A stretch of DNA of 64,000 nt from Rhinopithecus roxellana (lineage: Eukaryota; Chordata; Mammalia; Primates; Cercopithecidae): NCBI RefSeq assembly GCF_007565055.1, contig NC_044567.1, positions 48,074,260 through 48,138,259 on the forward strand. The letters are read 5' to 3'. A model generated the notes under the pieces. It was not told where the DNA came from. It did not search any database and was given only the letters and a program-made list of their open reading frames with translations. Below, in pieces: positions 48,302-59,221 of this stretch. The first letter of the stretch is position 1. Each line of letters starts with the position of its first letter. The translations under genes were made by a program, and so were the position numbers.

Positions 48302-48439
48302 CCTCCCTCTCTCCCTCCCGCTCTCGCCGCGGCCCCCGCCCCTCTCCTCCCCCTATTGCCCCTCCCCTCCCCCATTGCCCCTCCCCCTTATCCTCCCCTC
48401 TCCCCCTCCCCTTCCCTCCCCTCCCCTCCCTTCCCCTCT
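48302..48439 (+). promoter_or_regulatory. RAB11FIP4: C-rich tract in the RAB11FIP4 promoter, G-quadruplex candidate
   Basis: Nearly pure pyrimidine over about 135 bases, with many runs of four or five C separated by T or TT. The motif CCATTGCCCCTCCCC occurs with variation. The complementary strand could form G-quadruplexes and the duplex could form a triplex. Many CCCTCCC sites would bind SP/KLF or MAZ-type factors. This function is inference. Confidence 0.65.
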
Positions 48440-48549
48440 GGAGCGGCGGGGGCTGCGGCGCAGCTGCTGACACTGATCGGCCGCGGCCGCCACCGGGCGG
48501 AGGCTGCGCGGCGCAGACCCAGGCGGGCGGCTCCGGAGGGCGCGCGGCG

Positions 48550-48600
48550 ATGGCGGCGGCGGGAGGGCGGCGGGTGCGGCGAGCAAGGCGTCCGGGCTGA
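48550..48600 (+). CDS. Upstream ORF of RAB11FIP4, 16 codons
   Basis: ATG at 48550 has G at -3 and G at +4, a strong initiation context. It reads MAAAGGRRVRRARRPG and stops at TGA 48598-48600, 17 bases before the main ATG, in a different frame. It counts as an upstream ORF only if transcription starts before 48550, which is likely but not shown by the sequence. The peptide is arginine-rich mainly because of GC bias. Confidence 0.5.
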   Translation: MAAAGGRRVRRARRPG

Positions 48601-48617
48601 GCTGCGGGCCGGCCTGG

Positions 48618-48776
48618 ATGGCGGGCGGCGCGGGCTGGGCGGGCGCCCCCGCGGCTCTGCTGCGCTCCGTGCGCCGCCTGCGCGAGGTGTTCGAGGTGTG
48701 CGGCCGCGACCCCGACGGCTTCCTGCGCGTGGAACGCGTCGCGGCGCTCGGACTGCGCTTCGGCCAAGGCGAGGAG
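48618..48776 (+). CDS. RAB11FIP4: RAB11FIP4 first coding exon (Rab11 family-interacting protein 4)
   Basis: RAB11FIP4 is a class II Rab11 effector that links Rab11 and Arf GTPases on recycling endosomes and at the midbody. This exon gives the N-terminal 53 residues, MAGGAGWAGAPAALLRSVRR followed by LREVFEVCGRDPDGFLRVER and VAALGLRFGQGEE. GRDPDGFLRVE is the start of the N-terminal EF-hand region (D-x-D-G loop). The exon ends on a codon boundary at the donor GTAAGC. The rest of the protein, including the C-terminal coiled coil and Rab-binding domain, lies beyond the window. The ATG was chosen because the frame matches the known N-terminus. Its context is weaker (T at -3, G at +4) than that of the upstream ATG. 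Residue 8 is Ala here; my recollection is Ser in human. Confidence 0.93.
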
Positions 48777-51235
48777 GTAAGCTAGCCCGACCCCAGTCCC
48801 GGTCCAGGGACCCCAGCCCAGCCCCCAGCCCCGCCGCCCCTCCCCCAGCTCTCCCGCCGGGTCACCCGCGTGGCCCGAGGCAGTGGCCTCCCTCCCAATC
48901 CCCTCCCTCCGCCGGAGCCCAGGACCTCGGTCCCCCGGGTATCCCGGGCACAGCCGGGCCCTCGCTTTCCCCCCCTCCCCGGCGCCTGTGCCCCGAGCAT
49001 CACGCGTCACGCCCAGGGTGGCTTCTGTGCCCACCTTCCCTCCTCGGCCGTGCAGGTTCTTCTGAGCGGTCTGCACATCCACCCTTGTCTTGGGGAGAGA
49101 GCTACCAGAATCCGGTCCCAGGCTCCCCACCCCACCCCCAGCTGCGGAGACCAAGATGCAAGGGTCTGTGTACGCCCTGCTGGGCCGGGCCAGGGGGTGA
49201 AAGGGACAGGTAGGGGTGCTCTGCAGCCTTGGCTCCTTGGCTGCACCCACCCTGCCCAGACATAGAAGGAGGTGTCTGCTGGGGCCACCGTGTATTCCCG
49301 GCCCAGTGCCGGGTGACCTCTGTCATTCAGGCTCTGCTGGGCAGCCAGGCTGGCAGCCGGCTGTGTTGGCTGCAGCAGGCCAGGCAGAGCCAGGCTCGGG
49401 AAGTGGTGGCTGAGCAGAGGGCTTTCATGTGGCATCTATTTGGGAAAAGCAGGACTTACATAGATTGTTAACAGGGCTGGAAGCGGAGGGTCAGTGCAGC
49501 CAGTAGGGTGGATGGAGTCATATCACCACACCAGAGTCCTCTGGTGGCACCGGCATGGGGACTGGGGACTGTGTCTTAAGGGGAGGACAGAACACCCACC
49601 TGGCTGAAATGGTCAGGGATTTCCCCTGGAGACAAAAGCCCTGAGAAGTGGGTTTCCAAGACCATATAAGGCCTCAGGCCCTGCATGGGGTCCTGGGGCC
49701 ATGGGCCTCAAATGGGCACTGGCTGGCACTGTGTTCCCAGGACAGGTCAGACCAGGCATTTCAGAACATGGGGGAAGCGGGATGATGGCCAGGTTGGACC
49801 CGTGCCTCCGTGTCACCAGGCAGTGAGAGGCAATGGAGAATTCTCTCTCCACCGGCACCTGGGCATGGGCTGGGACCTGTGAGTTGCAGAGAGCGGTGGG
49901 CAGAAGAGCGAGAGGCAGCTTCAGGGCTTGAGAACTCAGGTACCCACCCCAGGAAACACCACTGCAGTGCCTGTGAGAGCCCAGGCTGCCCTCTGTGGGG
50001 CTCTGCTGAGGGGCACTGCCTGCTGCCACCATGACCTTTCTTCCCCAAAGGCCAGCCACACCCTTCCCTTCTCCCAGTGGCTCCCATCTGGGGCAGGCTG
50101 AGCCGACTCCTGGTGTAGGTATAGTCCCGCTCCTTCCTCTCAGAACACAGGCTGCAGGTCGGGTAAAGAAGCCACCAGCTCTGGCTGAAACCTGGAGTCC
50201 CCGAACCACAGAGCCTCAGTGGTGGGAAGGGTCTCCCAGCAACCTCTGGCAGGGGCCACCAACCTCCACCATGTGCCCAGCAAGCCTCACCCACTTCTCC
50301 CCCAGCTGGATAGTTCCTGCCATTAGAACCTTCTCCCTCATACACTCTAGAGACAGACCTGCTCGTCACTTAGTCATCACCGTTCTGCACAGGGACTCAC
50401 GTGGGTCTCTCTTCTTTGCCGGGGCCTTTAAATATTTGAAAATAGCACTCATGCCCCTTCTCTCCTTCCTAGCACCTTACTCCCATTTTCCCTTCTCCAG
50501 GCCAAATACCCCAGTTCCTGAAGCCCTAGGCCATTTCCATACGACCCAGTAGCCAGACATCTGGCTTCTGGCCCTGGAGCTGCCATCGCCTAATTCTGTG
50601 ATTCAGTTTTCCTAGCAATAACATGAAAGGGCTGGACCAGCAGACCACCCCCCCGCCCACCCAGGACTCCACTAGCCCCAAGACCTCACACATGCACGCA
50701 GCTCAGGGTGGGGCTGCCTCTGCACTGTCCACTCATATTAAGTTTCTGGCCACCAAAACCTCCAGGGATCTGTTTTAGAAATCTCTGCCAAGCCAGGGAT
50801 TCTCCACCCTTGGGGGAGGGTCAGTGATTTCTTTCTTTTAAAAACATACTCTGAGATTACTACAGAAGCGGTGGATATGCACTGCAGAAAACTGGAAATA
50901 GGGACAAGCAAAATAAAACGTATTGTGTCCTATCTCTCCCGCAGCGCCTCAATGACACTTCTGTCAGACCTTTCCAGAGCTGTTTCCATGCTTATATGTC
51001 AATTTTCTCCAGAAAATGAGATCATACTGTGCATACTGTTTTGTAACCTGATTTTTTTGCCAGTAAATGATCATCACTTTTCTGCTTCAATAAATTTTCA
51101 TCTCGTTTAATATGCAGACCTTTTTCAGATTTCCCTATTTGACCGCAAAATGTCCATTTTTGCTGTTTCCTCTCCAGGACTGTGCAGTGTATTTGGTTGT
51201 TGTCACCTTTTAGTCTCTCTTACTGTAGCACAATT

Positions 51236-51280
51236 CCTTTTTCTTTTCTTTTTTTTTTTTTTTTTTTCTTTTTTCTTTTA
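51236..51280 (+). repeat. T-rich tract
   Basis: TTTTTC-type run without an attached Alu body on either side. Confidence 0.8.
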
Positions 51281-51949
51281 ACAATCCTGGCTCGTGGAAG
51301 CATTCGCGCCTGTTATCTGTGTCAATAATTTCTGGAATATAAGCCTGTTTCTTGGCCCTTATTCCCATTTAATTTCGTCTTGTTCATTTCCTCGCATTGT
51401 ATGTGTCAAGAAAGAGAATCTAGCATCCTACCTCTGTCAGTCTCAGCTGTGCTGCTGCCTGCGGGCTGGAGAAGCAGTGCTTGGTGTGTCTGAATCCACA
51501 AGGCTGGTTAAACATGCGGGGCAGGACCATGGACAGGGCCCTGAGGCACTTGTAGGGGTGGTTCTCTGTTCACACTGTATTGACCGAGACCTGTGGAAAT
51601 ATACTTTGCATCTCTACTCACTACCCATCATATCCCCTGATGCATTACAAAATCGGAGCGTTGTTTTCCAGCGGTGGAGGGGGCCTCCCTTACAAAATGC
51701 AGTGTACTCTGTTTCTATTTCATTTGCTTTAAAATCAGGCAGTGGCATTGATTTCCCAGCCACTTGGTGCTCTGGGGTGGATAATGCTCATTCAATAGAT
51801 ATGGAGTTCAGTGAACTTACAGCTGATTGTCCAGTTTACCACCTACCCCGAGAATACCAGGGATACCAGGATCAAATGCTTTACAGAAACCAAAATATAC
51901 TAGGTCGTAAAGTATGAAATAAATATCCATGAGGCCATAATGAAGTATA

Positions 51950-52600
51950 TATAGTATAAATTATTGAACAAATGAATAATAAATAAATAGGAAAATCTCT
52001 CGTAGAGAAGAAATCCAAATAACATATGCTAATAATTGTCCCACTGAGGAAGTAAAGCATAATTTCACACCCTGTAAGCATGAGATGTGTGTGGTGGCTT
52101 CCTTATAAAGGATAGAGTTTGGAAAGGGGAGGGGAAGAGCAACTGTATAGTGGAGAAACCCAGCAAACACGGTCTCAGAAGGTGATCAAGGCCAACACTG
52201 ATAGCGACAGGTTATGATGATGGCATATACCCTTGGTGTGATGTGGTGAGAACAGACCTTTTCCTCTGTGGTCTTCCTCCCAAACCGGTAATCCCAGTCT
52301 AGCCCTGAGAAAAACACCAGACAAATCCCAACCGAGAGGCATTCTACAAAATGCCTGATTAGCATCTGTCAAATGTGTCAAGGTCATCCAAAACAAGGAA
52401 ATTCTGAGACACTGTCACGGCCAAGTGGAGACTAAGGAGGCAGATGACCAAATGCAGTGTGGTGTCCTGAATGGGACCCTAGAACCAAGAAGAGGACATT
52501 AGGTAAAAACTAAGGAAGTCTGTATCAAGTATGAACGTTACTTAATAATGTTATTTATGGATTAGGTTAGTCCCTGATAGTTCCCTACTTTGTTGACCTA
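51950..52600 (+). mobile_element. Old LINE-1 (L1M-type) 3'-end-derived sequence
   Basis: GTGGAGAAACCCAGCAAACAC, AAAACACCAGACAAATCCCAA, CATTCTACAAAATGCCTGA and ACCCTAGAACCAAGAAGAGG follow the order of a known old L1 3' end. The subfamily is not certain. Confidence 0.6.
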
Positions 52601-52629
52601 GGTATCACAGCAGAAAAGAGGAGACAATG

Positions 52630-52912
52630 GCCCAGGTGTGGTGGCTCATACCTGTAATCCTAAAACTTTGGGAGGCTGAGGTGGGAGGATTGCTGGAGCT
52701 CAGGAGTTCGAGACCAGTCTGGGCAACATGGTGAGACCCCCATCTCTACAAAAAATACAAAAATTAGCCTGGTGTAGTGGCATGCACCTGTAATCCCAGC
52801 TAGTCGGGAGGCTGACGCAGGAGAATCGCTTGAACCCAGGAGGCAGAGATTGCAGTGAGCTGAGATTACATCACTGCATTCCAGCCTGAGTGACAGAGTG
52901 AGACCGTGCCAC

Positions 52913-52930
<18 letters not shown>
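52630..52930 (+). mobile_element. Alu (J/S), full length
   Basis: Starts GGCCCAGGTGTGGTGG and ends with 18 A, then continues as GAAA and GGGA units. Confidence 0.92.
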
Positions 52931-52943
<13 letters not shown>

Positions 52944-52977
52944 GAAGGAGGGAGGGAGGAAGAGAGGGAAGAAGGAA
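52931..52977 (+). repeat. Purine microsatellite grown from the Alu tail
   Basis: GAAAGAAAAGAAAG changes into GGAGGGAGGGAGGAAGAG; almost entirely purine. Confidence 0.9.
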
Positions 52978-53094
52978 GATTTTTGAGGGATGGGGGCATA
53001 CCACTGCCCTGACCCTGAAAGTCTACAGTGCCAGGGGAGCAGGACTCTGATAAATATGTAACATGATGGCTCAACACCCTGACCCCGCGTTGCC

Positions 53095-53260
53095 TTCCTG
53101 ATGTATTGCGTAGTCTCCCTAACCTCTTTAGGCCTCTATTTACTCATCCATCAAATGGAACTGATCAGAGGCCCCATTCCATAGGGTTATTTTGGAGTTT
53201 GAGTGAGTTAATACATACAAAGGGCTTAGCCAAGTATCTGCACAGAGTAGGCATAATATC
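53095..53260 (+). repeat. MIR, sense
   Basis: CTAACCTCTTTAGGCCTC, CATCAAATGGAACTGATC, TAGGGTTATTTTGGAG and GAGTTAATACATACAAAGGG follow the MIR core in order. Confidence 0.78.
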
Positions 53261-54619
53261 AGAATTGCTGGCGCTCTCCTTGTCATTATTATTATTTTCT
53301 TAACACTTGCAAGCATTTTGGAGAGGCTGTTCTAGGCTGGGGATTTGCTAGAAATTGAGGTCAAGATCTGGCACTGGCCTCTGTGTGCTCAACTTACCCT
53401 CCTTAACCAGCTGTGGTATTCCTGCCCCTCTTGCGTCCCCTCGGCAATCAGAATGGCAGACATTGAAAGCAGCCAGAGATGTCCTGGACCACACTTCCTT
53501 GTGACATGGTCCTCTTCCCTTTCCAGTTTGAAGACCGTCCTTCTTGCTAGAAAAATGGAAATAAGGATCACCAAGTAGGCCTCTGCCATGCATTAACACA
53601 GCACCATCTACTCTGGTCAGCGGGCCTGTCCTGCCTGCTTGGAGATGAAATAATGGTCCCCATTGGGCTCCCTGAGTCCTCAGGTCCCCTCTGAGCTAAT
53701 GCCCGCTATCGGGGAATTGCTAGTGTCACTTGGCTTAAGCCTGGGTCTTTGAAATGGCAAAAGGGTTGGGGTGCTAGGATGGGCTGAGACCAGCCAGGAG
53801 CCAGCCCTGGGGCTGGGGTCGATGTCTTCTGAGATACATGGGGCTTCCAGGAACAGGAGCACCTGGAACTAAAGCTCCTCTGCTCATGAGTGGGGATTGG
53901 ATAATGGGGAAGAAACAACTGTATCCCCTTAGCTGTGGCCGGAAGAGGGGGTGAAGGGGAAGGTAGGGCCAGATCAGTGGTTCCCTGTAGGCAGTGAGGA
54001 GACCTAGGCAGCCAAGAGTGGATGTGTGTGGGAGAACAGGGGATGGGGAGCAGGATTGGAGGCAGAAGGCCTCCATGTGGCACATGGTAAGAGAGGAAAA
54101 GCAGCCTAACTTGGGCAGTGGCAAGGGGTGCAGAATTGACAGGGGCCTGGAAGGCCGGCAAAGCCCCAACAAGCCACTCCCAAAAGGTGATAGTTAAAGG
54201 TGCTCTTTTGAGACCAGGCAGCCTCTATGTACCCCACCCTAATGAGGCCACCATGCAGAGTAACAAGGCTGGCACATCAGAAGGAAGGCCCAGGGGCTCT
54301 GAGCCTGGCAGGAAAGGTGGGAGTGCCTGGGACCTGAGGTGGGAGCAGGACAGGACTGGGCCCAGAGAGACCTTCTCTTTCCTATGCTTCTGGGGAACTG
54401 TGCTCCTGAGGTTGGAGGTCATCATGGAAGTGGGGCCAAGGCTGGGGTCCCTTGGGCCCTGGGGATGGGCACGTGGCACCACACTCTGCATTGGGGTGGG
54501 AGGACGAGTCCTAGCTGGGGCACCCTCTGGCCTCTCATGCCCACCGGTTTGGCTGTGCTGGGAGGAGGCCAGATGCAGAAAGTCTGCTGGGACTCATCTT
54601 TCTTGTCAGACACGCCCCT

Positions 54620-54803
54620 GCCTTTTTTTTTTTTTTTTTTTTTTTTTAATTGAAACAGGCTCTGGCTTCGTAGCTCTGGCTGGAGTTCAGGGCTGCATCA
54701 CGACTCACTGTAGCCTCGAGCTCTTGGGCTCAAACCGTCCTCCCACCCCAGCCTCCCAAGTAGCTGGCACTGCAAGTATATGCCACCATGCTCAGCTAAT
54801 TTT
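54620..54803 (-). mobile_element. Free left Alu monomer, antisense
   Basis: A T run of about 23, one diverged Alu arm and the end GCTCAGCTAATTTT. Flanked by TTGTCAGACAC on both sides. No second arm. Confidence 0.8.
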
Positions 54804-54818
54804 TTGTCAGACACTCTT

Positions 54819-55118
54819 TTTTTCTGTTTTTTTTTTTTTTTTTTTTTTTTGAGGTGGAGTCTCACTCTGTCGCCCAGACTGGAGTGCAGTGGCGCCATCT
54901 TGGCTCGTTGCAACCTCCACCTCTGGGGTTCAAGTGATTCTCTCACCTCAGCCTCCTGAGTAGCTGGGATTACACAGCCATGTGCCACCACACCCAGCTA
55001 ATTTTTGTATTTTTAGTAGAGACGGGGTTTTGCCATGTTGGCCAGGCTGGTCTTTTAACTCCTGACCTCAGGTCATCCACCCGCCTGAGCCTCCCAAGGT
55101 GCTGGGATTACAGGCCTG
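54819..55118 (-). mobile_element. Alu, antisense, 5' end truncated
   Basis: A T tail of about 24 bases, a full right arm and left arm, but it stops at GGGATTACAGGCCTG without the usual GAGCCACC end. Flanked by AGACACTCTT on both sides. Confidence 0.9.
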
Positions 55119-56177
55119 TGAGACACTCTTGATGAAGCCTGAATCCATTTGGCAAAACTTTGCTGAGTTCCAGCATCATTCCCAAGACACTGGAGTTCTA
55201 GAGAAGGAAGCGCCAGTGTTGAGGGGCCGTGCTCTGGTTGGGGGGTGTGATCCCTGCCTCCATTGGTGAGACTTGAATGGGGGACGTGTAAACCTGAGTA
55301 GGGGGAAGAATCAGCCCTTCCCATCAGCAAGACGTACCCTCTGAGGGGTTTCAGTGGGTAGAGAACCTTGAACCATCCACAAGCTTCCCTTAGGGGCATA
55401 CAGCCCATGAAGTGGGATGTTCACCCTGTACAGGTAGGACAGGAGGCTGGACAGGCAGCATGGCTTTCAGAGCTGGCCCCGGCTCTGAGGCCTAGGAGCC
55501 TTCCCCAGCACCGGGAAGAAAACCAAAGAGGAAAAGAAGAAAGGACTGGGCGGAGGGAGGAGAGGCTGGGCCAGAAGATTCCTGTGTGCTGCCTGGGCTG
55601 GTGGGCGAGAAGTAGGGAGCCCAGGAACCTGGGAATGGGGGTGAGGGCTACAAAGCCACCCCTTTTTCCTTTAGCAGGGCCTCCACCACCTTAGAAAGTC
55701 GGTGATGGGCAACACTGCCTTGGAGGACAGTGTGTTGCTAGGGTGGGCAGCAGGCTCCTGGACAACGGTGCCCCAGCCTGGGCAACCTGCTGCCAGCAGG
55801 AATAGGTCCACGTGGTGGAGGGGGTTCTGCCTCAGTCCTGGAGTGGAGGGTGGAGGGCTCCTTCCCTTCCTGTTGTAGCACCCCTTTGGCCCACCCAGCA
55901 GTCGTCCCCACCCCAGCCCTGAGCAGTGCCACCAGGAACAGTGCAGAAGGGGAACCCAGCAGCTGGCTGAGATTGACTCTTAGAGCTGAGTCACGCCAAC
56001 CTGGGCAGGATGGAGGGGAAATGCCCGCTGGCCTGGAAATGGCTTATGGCTTGCCCAAGTCACTGCTGTCCTCCCAGCCCCAAGTTATTGGGTAAATGTG
56101 CTGAAATTTTTTTAGAGTTGATTTTATGCAAGTATCCCTTACATTTACCCTTAACATGGGTCCAGATGTAAAAAAAA

Positions 56178-56473
56178 AATTTTTTTTTTTTGAGACAGAG
56201 TCTTGCTCTGTCACCCAGGCTGGAGTGCAGTGGCATGATCTTGGCTCACTGCAAGCTCTGCCTCCTGGGTTCACACCATTCTCCTGCCTCAGCCTCCCAA
56301 GTAGCTGTGACTACAGGCGCCCACCACTACGCCTGGCTAATTTTTTGTATTTTTTAGTAGAGACGGGGTTTCACCGTGTTAGCCAGGATGTTCTTGATCT
56401 CCTGACCTCGTGATCTGCCCGCCTTGGCTTCCCAGAGTTCTGAGATTACAGGTGTGAGCCACCACACCCAGCC
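56178..56473 (-). mobile_element. AluY-like, antisense
   Basis: A T run then GAGACAGAGTCTTGCTCTG, ending CACCACACCCAGCC. It lies only 18 bases from a sense Alu. Confidence 0.92.
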
Positions 56474-56491
56474 AAAAATTTTTATTCCTAG

Positions 56492-56790
56492 GCCAGGTGT
56501 GGTGGCTCAACCCTGTAATCCCAGCACTTTGGGAGGCTAAGGCAGTGAATCACTTGAGGTCAGGAGTTCGAGACCAGCCTGACAAACATAGTGAAACCCC
56601 ATCTCTACTAAAAATACAAAAATGAGCTGAGCGTGGTGGCATGCGCCTGTAGTCCCAGCTACTTGGGAGGCTGAGACAGGAGAATTGCTCAAACCTGGGA
56701 GGCGGAGGTTGCAGTGAGCTGAGATTGCACCACTGCACCCCAGCCTGGGTGACAGAGCAAGACTCCGTCTCAAAAAATAAAAATAAATAA
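56492..56790 (+). mobile_element. Alu (S-like), sense
   Basis: Starts GCCAGGTGTGGTGGC and ends in AAATAAAAATAAATAAA. Flanked by TTTTATTCCTAGG on both sides. Confidence 0.92.
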
Positions 56791-56803
56791 ATTTTATTCC
56801 TAG

Positions 56804-57100
56804 GCCCAGCACAGTGGCTCAAGCCTGTAATCCCAGCACTTTGGGAGGCCGAGGCAGGCAGATCACCTGAGGTCAGGAGTTTGAGACCAGCCTGGCCAAA
56901 ATGGTGAAACTCCATCTCTATTAAAAATACAAAAATTAGCCGGGGGTGATGGCGCACACCTGTAATCTCAGCTACTCAGGAGGCTGAGGCAGGAGAATCA
57001 CTTAAACCCAGGAGGAGGAGGTTGCAGTGAGCCGATTGCACCACTGCACTCCAGCCTAGGTGACAGAGTGAGACTTTGTCTCAAAAAAAAAAAAAAAAAA
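56804..57100 (+). mobile_element. Alu (S-like), source-like copy of a local duplication
   Basis: Carries private changes: CCGGGGGTGATGGCG, AATCACTTAAACCC, GAGGAGGAGG and GAGCCGATTGCACC (deletion), then 20 A and the unique flank AGCCATTTTATTGCATT. The copy at 57828-58099 shares all of them. Confidence 0.94.
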
Positions 57101-57827
57101 AAGCCATTTTATTGCATTAACATCGTGGGTACCTACTGTGTGCCAACCCTGCCCTGGGCACTGGGAAACAGGAAACAACAGGGACCTGGGCTCGCATTCT
57201 GATTGGGGGCACAGGAAAGAGACAGACAAAGGAATAGAAACAACTGTCAGGTGCGGGTAAGTGGCAGAAAAAAACATTAGTGCCGAAACAAAAGCCAGTG
57301 TACTTAGAACAATGTCATAGATGGATATTGAGGTGGTGCCCAGAATGAAGTGGGGGCTGCACCTTGCATATGTCTCAGGACAGGAGCCTGCCCCGGGGCT
57401 TAGAGGCACAGTGAGCCCGATGACAAGGGCGGGCCAGTTCCTGCGGTCTTCCCTGCAGGGGCTTTGGCTTTCTTGGAATGAGATGGAAGCCTCCAAATGG
57501 TTCTGAGCAGAGGAGAAATAGGATCAGACTTAGGTTTACTGGGGACCACCCTGGCTGCCATGTGCCTCCTCGGAGAGGCAGAAGGGGCTGGGAGAGGCAG
57601 GGAGACCAGTGCCAAGGCTGCTGCTTCACCCAGGTGATGGGTGCTGGGGGCTGGGAGCAGAGGAGAAGCTGTGGAGCAGTGGCTGGATCTTGAAAATGGA
57701 GCCGATTGGCAGTGAGAGTGAACAAGAGGAGACTTTGGAGACAGGCTGCCGTTGCTGGGTGGGGAGGCAGAGAGGAAGAGGGCTGGGTGAGGACTCAGGA
57801 GCTCCACGTTGGCCTGTGAGACCTGAG

Positions 57828-58114
57828 TGTAATCCCAGCACTTTGGGAGGCCGAGGCAGGCAGATCACCTGAGGTCAGGAGTTTGAGACCAGCCTGGCCA
57901 AAATGGTGAAACTCCTTCTCTATTAAAAATACAAAAATTAGCCGGGGGTGATGGCGCACACCTGTAATCTCAGCTACTCAGGAGGCTGAGGCAGGAGAAT
58001 CACTTAAACCCAGGAGGAGGAGGTTGCAGTGAGCCGATTGCACCACTGCACTCCAGCCTAGGTGACAGAGTGAGACTTTGTCTCAAAAAAAAAAAAAAGC
58101 CGTTTTATTGCATT
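57828..58114 (+). repeat. Local duplicate of 56826-57118 (Alu plus unique flank)
   Basis: Begins abruptly inside an Alu at TGTAATCCCAGC, without the first 22 bases of the Alu. It is the same as 56826-57118 except for about two substitutions and a shorter A run (14 rather than 20). Identity continues beyond the Alu tail into the single-copy TTTTATTGCATT. Confidence 0.93.
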
Positions 58115-58280
58115 GGACAGGTCTGGGGACCACGCTTCAGCCCAGCCCCACCTGGCACATCTTGGGCTCTTTCTCCCCTTCCTTCTGTCCTGGTCCTTGG
58201 GTCTCATCTCACTGCCCACAACAAAGGAGTTTACAGAAGCTGACCCAGGTGTGGCCTGGCCCCCTTTAAAAGCCAGACTT

Positions 58281-58588
58281 GGACAGGCGCGGTGGCTCAC
58301 GCCTGTAATCCCAGCACTCAGGGAGGCCGAGGAGGGCAGATCACGAGGTCAGGAGACCGAGACCATCCTGGCTAACACGGTGATACCCCGTCTCTACTAA
58401 AAATACAAAAACAAAATTAGCTGGGCATGATGGTGGGCGACTGTAGTCCCAGCTACTGGGGAGGCTGAGGCAGGAGAATGGCGTGAACCCGGGAAGCGGA
58501 GCTTGTAGTGAGCCGAGATCGCACCACTGCACTCCAGCCTGGGCGACAGAGCCAGGCTCCATCTCAAAAAAAAAAAAAAAATAAAAAT
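58281..58588 (+). mobile_element. AluY, sense
   Basis: Near-consensus AluY with a small ACAAA insertion in the linker; A tail then TAAAAATAA. Confidence 0.92.
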
Positions 58589-59221
58589 AAGGCTTGCCCC
58601 AGCATCTTCAGATTCTTGGAGACTCCCCCGTGGGCCACAGCTTAGGGCCACCAATTCCCTGCAACCTGTCACCCCTGAGGTCACTGCTGAGGACCCATTG
58701 CCATAGCTTCTGTGTCCTTGGGGGCAGGATGAGCAGAGCAGCCCCGAATCCTTATAGGTTTCTATAACAACCCGTGACCCAAGATGGGGAGCATACAGCC
58801 GTAGCCCAGATTCCAGCTGTGAGGACCTCTGGCTTCCCTGGAGACCAAGGCCTTGAGTCCAACACACACTTCAGTTGCTGTGGCTCAGGGCTTACAGGCA
58901 CAAAACCCAGAGAAGATTGCCAGCTTCCTCCAAAGTGTTTGCTGGTGACACATGAACCTACAATGGGCACTGTCCCCAGGAAAATCCCAGTCTAAGGCCA
59001 GCACCTCGACAGGATAGACAGAGGATTGATTTGAACCAAAACAAAAACCAGAAGGGGAGTAGAGGTCATTCAGTGAGACTCCCATTCAGTGCCTGCATCA
59101 CTCAGTAGCCAAGAGATAGGGACACGCTGCCTCCCAAGGCAAGCCCATTCTCACCTGGCAGAGCTCTGGCTGAGTTCTTGTTCATATAACGAGCTGAAGT
59201 CTATCTCCTAGAGTTCCATCT

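Larger units (their letters stand above)
33763..48450. other. Intergenic region between NF1 and RAB11FIP4
   Basis: About 14.7 kb. The NF1-proximal part (33763-35136) is nearly free of recognised repeats. The middle (35137-44815) is a stack of Alus, old LINE-1 pieces and local duplications. From 44816 to 47850 the DNA is GC-richer with only MIR-like relics (about 46640-46700 and 47890-47995). I see no coding exon or RNA gene here; the start and end depend on the inferred transcript ends. Confidence 0.7.
47850..49000. promoter_or_regulatory. RAB11FIP4: CpG-island promoter region of RAB11FIP4
   Basis: CG dinucleotides and GC content are sharply higher than in the flanks. GC boxes (GGGGCGGG type) are visible at 48118-48125 and 48156-48163, and no TATA box is near the start codon. 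The region surrounds the first coding exon. The exact transcription start cannot be read from the sequence. Confidence 0.8.

Noticed and set aside
48272..49213. A 313-codon sense frame across the promoter and exon 1
   Set aside because: It is a different frame from the real RAB11FIP4 start, Pro/Ser/Arg-rich from the C-rich tract, and crosses a good splice donor.
47976..49250. A 424-codon antisense frame over the CpG island
   Set aside because: Very GC-rich DNA lacks stop codons by composition. It overlaps the RAB11FIP4 promoter and exon 1, and the protein is low-complexity Gly/Arg/Ala.
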